A DNA stretch of 10,989 nucleotides from DATBFX01 sp036558305 (GTDB lineage Bacteria; Chloroflexota; Chloroflexia; Thermomicrobiales; UBA6265), in NCBI GenBank assembly GCA_036558305.1, contig DATBFX010000259.1, positions 1-10,989 of the forward strand, read 5' to 3'. Of the stretch, positions 6,205 to 10,989 are shown in pieces. A model generated the notes under the pieces. It was not told the DNA's origin. It did no database searches and was given only the letters and a program-made list of their open reading frames with translations. Within the stretch, counting starts at the first letter, position 1. Every line of letters starts with the position of its first letter. Made by a program: the position numbers and the translations under genes.

Positions 6205-8477
6205 GAGGCGGCGGCTCCAGCCCCGACGGAAGAACCCGATGTGTCGCGGCGGACCTCGAAGACGTACTGGATACTCTCCAGCTTGTGGAGGACGCGGCTC
6301 AGTTGTGCGACGTCGACGACTTCGACGGTGATGTCGAGGGCGACCGTGCGGTCGTCGTGCGTGGTCGTCGAAACGTAGAGGATGTTGACGCGCTCGTCGG
6401 CGAGCAGGGTGCTGATGTCCTTGAGCAACCCGACACGATCCCAGGCGGTCAACTTGATACCGACCGCAAAGGTCTCGTCTTTGGTCGTCTCACCCCACGA
6501 CACCGGCACCAACCGCTCGGGGTCGGGCAGGTTGGTGACGTTCGGACAGTCGGCGCGGTGAACCGTGATCCCGCGACCGCGGGTGACGTAGCCGACGATC
6601 GGGTCGCCGCTGACCGGTTTGCAGCACTGCGCCAGGTTGGTCAGCAGATCGCCGACGCCGGTGACGGTCAGCCGCTGCGGGGTGTTCGGCTTGGGGACGT
6701 GCGGCGTCGCCGCCAGCACCTCTTTGGCGCCGTTTTCGCCGAGGCGGGAGGCGATCGCCTGGGGCGAGACGCCGCCGTAGCCGATCGCCGCCAGGAAATC
6801 GTCGAGTTTGGCGTAGCGCGGGAAGTGCTTGAGCAGATCCTCGGGTTTGAGGTCGAGACTCAACCGGCGCAACTCGCGGTCGAGGATTTCGCGGCCCTGG
6901 GCAATGTTCTCGTCGCGTTCCTGGCGCCGGAACCACTGCCGGATTTTCTCGCGGGCGCCGGCGGTGGTGACGTAGCCGGCGTCCTCCTGGAGCCAGTCGC
7001 GGCTCGGGCCCTTGGTCTTGCTGGTCAGGATCTGGACGACCTGACCGTTCTGCAATTTGTAGTCGAGGCGGACCCACTGGTCGTTGACCTTGGCGCCGAC
7101 GCAGTGGTGACCGACCTCGGTGTGGACGCGGTAGGCAAAGTCGACGGGCGTCGCGCCGGCCGGCAACTCGAAGATGTCGCCCTTCGGCGTGAAGCAATAG
7201 ATCTGATCCTGGAACACGTCCGATTTCAGCGACTCGACGAACTCCTCGGCGTCCTTGACCTCGTCGCGCCACTCCATGAGCTGGCGGAGCCAGGCGATCT
7301 TGGCCTCGACCCGGGCGTCGCTCTTCGTGCCCTCTTTGTAGCGCCAGTGGGCAGCAACGCCGTACTCCGCGATCTCGTGCATCTCTTCCGTGCGGATTTG
7401 GATCTCGAGCGCGCGCCCTTCGGGACCGATCACCGCCGTGTGGAGACTCTGATACATGCTCTCTTTGGGCGTGGCGACGTAGTCGTCGAATTCGCCGGGG
7501 ATCGGGTGCCACATGGCGTGGATAACGCCGAGGGCGCCGTAGCAGTCGCGTTTCTCGTCGACGAGGATGCGGATGCCGATGACGTCGTAGATCTCGTCGA
7601 ACGACCGGCGCTTCTGCCGCATCTTGCGGTAGATCGAGTAGATGTGCTTGCCCCGCCCCTTCAGGGTCGCCTTGATCCCGGCGTCGTCGAGCGCGGCCTT
7701 GAGTTCGCCCATGACGCGGTCGATGTAGTCGGCGTGGCCGCGCCCGCGCTCGTCGAGGCGGTGTTTGAGTCCGGCGTAGTCCTCGGGTTGGAGGTAGCGA
7801 AAGGCGAGGTCTTCCAACTCGGATTTGATCGGCCAGATGCCGAGGCGGTTGGCGAGGGGCGCGTAGATCTCCATCGTCTGCTGGGAGATCCGCAGTTGCT
7901 TGTCGCGAGGCATCGCGTCGAGGGTGCGCATGTTGTGGAGACGGTCGGCGAGTTTGATCAAGACGACGCCGATGTCGTCGACCATCGCCAAGAACATCTT
8001 GCGCAGACTCTCGGCCTGGGCGGTGCGTTCGCGCGAGTCGGTGTCGCCGTCGGCGGACCAGGGGATGCGACCGAGTTTGGTGACGCCGTCGACGAGGCGG
8101 GCAATCCGTTCGCCGAACTGCTTTTCGAGTCCTTCGGTGGTGATGTCGCTGTCTTCGACCACGTCGTGGAGCAGGGCCGCGGCGATCGTTTCCGAATCGA
8201 GGCGCATCCTGGCGAGGAGGCTTGCGACCTCGATCGGGTGGACGACGTAGGGCTCGCCCGATCTGCGGCAGACACCGCCGTGCGCATCGATCGCGAAATC
8301 GAGGGCGCTGTGGATCAGGTCGAGGTTGGCGGTCGGCAGGTTTTCCCGGACGGTAGCGTCGAGGTTGGCGGCGGCATCGACGATCGCGGGGTCGAGCGTT
8401 TCGAGGGGCACGACGACTGTCCCGTCGGTCGGGGGGTCGGAAAGGGAATGGGTGTGTTCGATCGTCGCCTGGCGCAT
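6201..8477 (-). CDS. rel: RelA/SpoT-family (p)ppGpp synthetase/hydrolase
   Basis: A 758-residue long-form Rel enzyme controlling the stringent response by making and degrading (p)ppGpp. Domains in order: HD hydrolase (about 50-210) with HPIEVA (80-85), HDVVED (104-109) and DRLHNMRTL (178-186), all conserved; synthetase (about 250-375) with FDEIYDVIGIRI (293-304), EFDDYVATPK (329-338), YQSLHT (342-347) and ALEIQIRT (356-363); TGS (about 424-485, DQIYCFTPKGDIFELP); helical region; zinc-finger-like region with Cys618-Cys619 and Cys644 (HRADCPN); and ACT (about 670-745). The EFDD motif is the form known from synthetase-only RelA, whereas bifunctional enzymes usually have RxKD. I chose ATG 8477 because AAGGA lies 5 bases upstream and because a promoter and a CRP-like palindrome occupy 8544-8597. 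The frame is open up to GTG 8594, but that codon lies inside the palindrome. ATG 8498 is possible but lacks a ribosome binding site. The stop overlaps the sugar kinase start. Confidence 0.96.
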   Translation of the reverse strand: MRQATIEHTHSLSDPPTDGTVVVPLETLDPAIVDAAANLDATVRENLPTANLDLIHSALDFAIDAHGGVCRRSGEPYVVHPIEVASLLARMRLDSETIAAALLHDVVEDSDITTEGLEKQFGERIARLVDGVTKLGRIPWSADGDTDSRERTAQAESLRKMFLAMVDDIGVVLIKLADRLHNMRTLDAMPRDKQLRISQQTMEIYAPLANRLGIWPIKSELEDLAFRYLQPEDYAGLKHRLDERGRGHADYIDRVMGELKAALDDAGIKATLKGRGKHIYSIYRKMRQKRRSFDEIYDVIGIRILVDEKRDCYGALGVIHAMWHPIPGEFDDYVATPKESMYQSLHTAVIGPEGRALEIQIRTEEMHEIAEYGVAAHWRYKEGTKSDARVEAKIAWLRQLMEWRDEVKDAEEFVESLKSDVFQDQIYCFTPKGDIFELPAGATPVDFAYRVHTEVGHHCVGAKVNDQWVRLDYKLQNGQVVQILTSKTKGPSRDWLQEDAGYVTTAGAREKIRQWFRRQERDENIAQGREILDRELRRLSLDLKPEDLLKHFPRYAKLDDFLAAIGYGGVSPQAIASRLGENGAKEVLAATPHVPKPNTPQRLTVTGVGDLLTNLAQCCKPVSGDPIVGYVTRGRGITVHRADCPNVTNLPDPERLVPVSWGETTKDETFAVGIKLTAWDRVGLLKDISTLLADERVNILYVSTTTHDDRTVALDITVEVVDVAQLSRVLHKLESIQYVFEVRRDTSGSSVGAGAAAS

Positions 8478-8482
8478 CTGCG

Positions 8483-8487
8483 TCCTT
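8483..8487 (-). promoter_or_regulatory. Ribosome binding site deciding the rel start
   Basis: AAGGA on the minus strand ends 5 bases before ATG 8477. The other in-frame ATG at 8498 is preceded by AACCGAGCG, which has no Shine-Dalgarno match, so 8477 is preferred. Confidence 0.55.
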
Positions 8488-8543
8488 GTGCTGACCATCG
8501 CTCGGTTTCGGTTGTGAACGAGGGAGTGGCCGTGCCTTATGTC

Positions 8544-8572
8544 ATTGTATGCCTGGCACAGACGGGCGTCAA
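8544..8572 (-). promoter_or_regulatory. Sigma-70-type promoter for rel and the sugar kinase
   Basis: On the minus strand TTGACG (8567-8572) and TACAAT (8544-8549) are separated by exactly 17 bases; each matches the consensus at five of six positions. This is the clearest promoter in the window. Transcription would start near 8537, leaving a leader of about 60 bases before ATG 8477. It lies inside the upstream open extension of the rel frame, which argues against the GTG start at 8594. Confidence 0.7.
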
Positions 8573-8577
8573 CGGCT

Positions 8578-8597
8578 CTTGTGAGAAGCGTCACAAG
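8578..8597. promoter_or_regulatory. CRP/FNR-type operator upstream of rel
   Basis: Arms CTTGTGA and TCACAAG are perfect reverse complements with a 6-base spacer. The core TGTGA-N6-TCACA is an exact match to the consensus recognised by CRP-type cAMP-responsive regulators of E. coli and Mycobacterium. It ends 5 bases upstream of the -35 box and is centred about 50 bases before the predicted transcription start. That is consistent with an activator site, though between the standard class I and class II spacings. Its pairing with a strong promoter makes chance less likely. The cognate regulator is not in the window. Confidence 0.6.
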
Positions 8598-8630
8598 TTA
8601 CGGGGTCACCGGGTCATGATGTGTACGGCC

Positions 8631-8711
8631 GTAGGGGCGCACCGCCGTGCGCCCGGCCCACAGGCACGAATGCCGCCTTCGCGAAGAGGGCGCACCGCCG
8701 TGCGCTCCTAC
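8631..8711. repeat. Paired-palindrome repeat element, copy 1 (REP/BIME-like)
   Basis: Two 24-base units at 8631-8654 and 8688-8711 face each other (21 of 24 positions complementary) across a 33-base spacer. Each unit is a hairpin of its own: GGGCGCAC, a short GC-rich loop, GTGCGCCC in the first. The outer ends read GTAGG and CTCCTAC. The spacer contains a GGCA-CGAA-TGCC mini-hairpin and the core TCGCGAAGAG (8679-8688) that is shared with the copy at 10857-10940. It lies between the glycohydrolase gene and the rel operator, and supplies the glycohydrolase stop codon (8708-8710). It may also act as a transcription terminator or mRNA 3'-end stabiliser. Confidence 0.85.
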
Positions 8712-10813
8712 AACGGACGGACCCGGACGGCGTCCGCGGAAAGGCAGCCGTCTTCGACGACGAGGGCAACTCCACCGCCGGTTAGCGGGCGATCGGTGTC
8801 TTCGACGTCGAACAGGACGTCGCCGTCGATGGCGGCAACGATGCGAGCACCGCGAAGTTCCAGGGAAAGACCGTAGGCACGGTCGCGTTCGACCGGGAAC
8901 GGCGCGATGGCAAGGTTCGTGGTCAGGTCCCGGCACTTGACGAGGCGGGCGGTGCCGGCCTCGTCGAGGAGGAGGGCATAGTAGCGCCGGAGTCCGCCGA
9001 CGCGGGCGGCGAGACCGCCCGACTTGGCGAGACGGATCGTGACCGGCGCGCCGACGCGATAGTCGGTCCAGTCGGCAGTGCCCTGGCTGATGAGACCGAC
9101 GCCTTCGTTCTTGACGATGCGGTAGGTTTCCTTCCAGCGACCTTCCCACTGGTCGACGGCATCAACCCAGGCGCGGCGCCACAGTTCGCCCCCGCCGGCA
9201 GGACGATCGAGGGTGACGTCCGGGGCGCCGTCCCAGGTGAGGTAGTCCAGGTAGACCGTCCCGATGCCGTTGGCAGCCGACGACGAGATTTCCAGGCCGA
9301 CGGCGAAAATCGGTTGACCAGCCGTGTCGGGGATGCGCCACGAGAGATTGGCGCCGGTACCAACTCCGAGGGCAACGATTGGTCCCCGGCGCCGGGTCGG
9401 CGCGTCGGCGTCGCCGTAGGTGTGGATGACAAGGCGGCAGAGGACCGGAGCGGAGTTCGCGGAGTCGGCTTCGACGCGGGCGCGCAGCGTTTGACCCGCG
9501 TAGAGGGTTGGTGAGGCGTAGAGTTGATAACCCGGCATGTCGATCGCTTCGGGCGGGATGAAGGTCGGTGACGCGATCCGAACGACGGCATCGGCCTTCG
9601 TGAGGTTGTAGGAAATTGCAAGTGTACGGTGCCCGTCGCGGCTGCGACCCTCGACGTTCTGGATGGTCGTGGCGGCGTCGGACTCCGGATCGCTTTCGAA
9701 ACCCTGCACGCTGCCGGGGAATTCGAAGTGGAAACGGGCGCCGCTCTTTGGCGCGATCGGCGGTTGGTTGGCGAGGGCGCGGCCGGCGTTGACGATGTGC
9801 AGGGATTCGGCGGCGGCGTCGGTGATGGCGCGGCCGCCGTCGGCGGTCGAGAGGTAGAGGCGGTCGGCGATCGGTCCGCGCCAGTCGTCGTCGCCGGCAA
9901 AGGTGCGCAGACCGTTTTTGATGCCCAGCAGGCAGCCGACGTTGCCGGAGTTGCAGTCGGTGTCCCAGCCGGAGGTGTTGACGATCATCAGGGACTTGCG
10001 AAAGTCGTCGCCGCCGTGGAGCAGGCTGTGGATGATGAGTGCGTGGTTGGGGACCATGTGGCAGTTGCCACCGTAGCGGTCGTAGCCATAACGCTCGACG
10101 ATGCGTAGGCGTGTCTTACGCCAATCGGACTCCGCGGCGTGCCAGTCGCGGACGTCGTGGATGAGACGGGCGATGATCGAGTCGCGGGGGATCACCGAAA
10201 GTCCGGTTTCGATCAACTTCTGGATGTCCGATTCGACGAACGCCTGGGCTTCCATCGCGGCGACGACCTGGGCGCCGTAGATGGCCTCGCCGTCGTGGCT
10301 GACACTGGCGGCGCGGCGCGCGAAGTCGGCGGCACGTACGGGGTCGCCGGGGGCGATCATCGCCCAACCGTCGATAAAGATCTGGGAGCCGATCTGCTCG
10401 GCGACGATCTTGCCGTTGAGGGCGATCGAACCGCTCTCGGGGGCCGGAATACCGTGTTTGAGGCGGAGGTAGGCGGTGTGCTCGGTCGAGTTGCCGAAAC
10501 CGCCCCACCAGAAGATGGTGCGGCGGTCGATCGCGTAGTTGAGCCAGGTACCGCCGATTTGGGCCGGCGTCAAATTCGGATCGAAGTCGTGGTCCGCCAG
10601 TGCGCGCAGGAAAGTAAAGGTACCGGTGATGTCGTCGTCGGTAACGACAAGGGGAGCGCCAAACCGGCCCGGTAGGTAGTGGTCGACCTCGCCGTGCACC
10701 TCCATGATCTTCTCGTACGCCCAGCCCTCGATCGGGCGCCCGAGATAGACGCCGATGAGTTTGCCGAGGACCCCGGCATAGACACGTTCCTGATAGTCGG
10801 GGGGAATGGTCAC
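8708..10813 (-). CDS. ADP-ribosylglycohydrolase-family protein with C-terminal beta-sandwich (lectin-like) domains
   Basis: The first ~345 residues belong to the ADP-ribosylglycohydrolase (DraG/ARH, COG1397) family, metal-dependent enzymes that cleave N- or O-glycosidic bonds to ADP-ribose or related ribosides. Family marks are GVLGKLIGVYLGRPIEG (14-30), the metal-binding TDDD (58-61), GGNCHMVPNHALIIHSLL (248-265), and GWDTDCNSGNVGCLLG (282-297) with Asp284 and Asp286. After DTD a Cys stands where Thr is usual. Residues 360-530 look like a beta-sandwich resembling carbohydrate-binding modules (ending TVYLDYLTWDG), and 540-701 resembles concanavalin-A-like/DUF1080-type folds (GTADWTDYRV, YYALLLDE, IDGDVLFDVEDTD). 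I see no signal peptide, so it is probably cytosolic. The start is GTG 10813, with AAAGGGA 6 bases upstream; the frame continues upstream only by reading through the repeat at 10857-10940. The true substrate could be a sugar or nucleoside rather than a modified protein. The C-terminal assignments are by look only. Confidence 0.88.
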   Translation of the reverse strand: MTIPPDYQERVYAGVLGKLIGVYLGRPIEGWAYEKIMEVHGEVDHYLPGRFGAPLVVTDDDITGTFTFLRALADHDFDPNLTPAQIGGTWLNYAIDRRTIFWWGGFGNSTEHTAYLRLKHGIPAPESGSIALNGKIVAEQIGSQIFIDGWAMIAPGDPVRAADFARRAASVSHDGEAIYGAQVVAAMEAQAFVESDIQKLIETGLSVIPRDSIIARLIHDVRDWHAAESDWRKTRLRIVERYGYDRYGGNCHMVPNHALIIHSLLHGGDDFRKSLMIVNTSGWDTDCNSGNVGCLLGIKNGLRTFAGDDDWRGPIADRLYLSTADGGRAITDAAAESLHIVNAGRALANQPPIAPKSGARFHFEFPGSVQGFESDPESDAATTIQNVEGRSRDGHRTLAISYNLTKADAVVRIASPTFIPPEAIDMPGYQLYASPTLYAGQTLRARVEADSANSAPVLCRLVIHTYGDADAPTRRRGPIVALGVGTGANLSWRIPDTAGQPIFAVGLEISSSAANGIGTVYLDYLTWDGAPDVTLDRPAGGGELWRRAWVDAVDQWEGRWKETYRIVKNEGVGLISQGTADWTDYRVGAPVTIRLAKSGGLAARVGGLRRYYALLLDEAGTARLVKCRDLTTNLAIAPFPVERDRAYGLSLELRGARIVAAIDGDVLFDVEDTDRPLTGGGVALVVEDGCLSADAVRVRPL

Positions 10814-10819
10814 GGCTTG

Positions 10820-10826
10820 TCCCTTT
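10820..10826 (-). promoter_or_regulatory. Ribosome binding site deciding the glycohydrolase start
   Basis: AAAGGGA on the minus strand ends 6 bases before GTG 10813. Further upstream in-frame starts (up to ATG 10924) would translate the inverted repeat, giving a Cys/Arg/Pro-rich stretch unlike the family. Confidence 0.5.
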
Positions 10827-10834
10827 GGCCGATT

Positions 10835-10849
10835 CCGGCAACAGGCCGG
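10835..10849. other. Small hairpin in the glycohydrolase leader
   Basis: CCGGC and GCCGG form a 5-bp stem around a 5-base loop, about nine bases upstream of the ribosome binding site on the minus strand. It could influence translation but may be chance in such GC-rich sequence. Confidence 0.25.
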
Positions 10850-10856
10850 GGACCCC

Positions 10857-10940
10857 GTAGGGGCGGACCGCCGTGTCCGCCCTGTGCCAAAAGGCGACGT
10901 CGCGAAGAGGAGCCGGGCGGACACGGCGGTCCGCCCCTAC
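10857..10940. repeat. Paired-palindrome repeat element, copy 2 (perfect 26-bp inverted arms)
   Basis: Units at 10857-10882 and 10915-10940 are exact reverse complements over all 26 bases, with a 32-base spacer. Each unit is also a hairpin: GGGCGGAC, loop CGCCGT, GTCCGCCC. The outer ends are GTAGGGG and CCCCTAC. The spacer holds TCGCGAAGAG (10900-10909), identical to copy 1. It sits about 45 bases upstream of the glycohydrolase start, so copies 1 and 2 bracket that gene. No promoter is obvious between the element and the right edge. Confidence 0.9.
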
Positions 10941-10989
10941 GCCGGTTTGCCAAGAGTCGAAAAGGTGGCGTCACGTTTTGTCGCGGCGT

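Noticed and set aside
8478..8594. Extension of rel to GTG 8594
   Set aside because: The extra 39 residues would cover a promoter and an operator, the GTG lies inside the CRP-like palindrome, and a better ribosome binding site precedes ATG 8477.
8631..8711. The repeat units as a CRISPR array
   Set aside because: There are only two units per site, they face each other and are strongly self-complementary, and no regular spacer series or cas gene is present.
5721..8876. A plus-strand open frame of about 1050 codons opposite rel and the sugar kinase
   Set aside because: It is antisense to two clearly conserved genes, its translation is Arg/Asp/Val-rich without family features, and long antisense frames are expected from GC-rich codon bias.
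8708..10813. The glycohydrolase as part of a toxin-antitoxin or defence system (DarTG-like)
   Set aside because: No ADP-ribosyltransferase or other toxin gene is present in the window, and the neighbours are rel and housekeeping-type genes.
10814..10924. Extension of the glycohydrolase to ATG 10924
   Set aside because: It would translate through the inverted repeat and yield a non-family Arg/Cys/Pro-rich leader; GTG 10813 has a good ribosome binding site and keeps the family N-terminus.
8631..10940. The two repeat elements as terminal inverted repeats of a transposon carrying the glycohydrolase gene
   Set aside because: Each flank is itself a complete inverted pair, no transposase lies between them, and I see no clear target-site duplication.

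Overview
The window is GC-rich chromosomal DNA (about two thirds G+C by eye) with six protein-coding genes, all on the minus strand and packed head to tail. I see no rRNA, tRNA, CRISPR array, transposase or integrase. The gene content, cytoplasmic multi-sensor kinase and codon use would suit a Chloroflexota bacterium, perhaps Thermomicrobia-like. That placement is an inference from general resemblance, not from a marker gene.

Layout, in transcription order from the right edge to the left. (1) 10857-10940 is an inverted-repeat element of two 26-bp arms in perfect reverse complement. (2) 8708-10813 is an ADP-ribosylglycohydrolase-family protein (701 aa) with about 340 residues of beta-rich, lectin-like sequence at its C-terminus. 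(3) 8631-8711 is a second member of the same repeat family, and the stop codon of gene 2 lies inside it. (4) 8544-8597 carries a CRP-type palindrome just upstream of a near-consensus sigma-70 promoter. (5) 6201-8477 is rel, a long RelA/SpoT homologue, whose TGA overlaps by 4 bases the GTG start of (6) 5200-6204, a PfkB/fructokinase-like sugar kinase. (7) 2094-5093 is a 999-aa soluble sensor histidine kinase. (8) 1136-2008 is lgt, which starts with TTG, and its TGA overlaps the ATG of (9) 1-1139, an argininosuccinate-lyase-like protein that runs off the left edge.

How the genes may work together: rel and the sugar kinase look like one translationally coupled unit under a Crp/Fnr-type operator, which would join (p)ppGpp control to carbon status. 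lgt and the ArgH-like gene form a second coupled pair. The histidine kinase has gaps on both sides (106 and 85 bases), each with weak promoter-like and palindromic sequence, and has no response regulator beside it in this window.

Points most worth following up: the ArgH-like protein has lost the usual catalytic and substrate-binding residues in all three signature regions; a paired-palindrome repeat family brackets the glycohydrolase gene and shows compensatory base changes; an exact TGTGA-N6-TCACA operator precedes rel; and the Rel protein combines an intact HD hydrolase motif with the EFDD motif usually seen in synthetase-only RelA. No gap between genes exceeds 300 bases. The last 49 bases (10941-10989) hold nothing I can identify.
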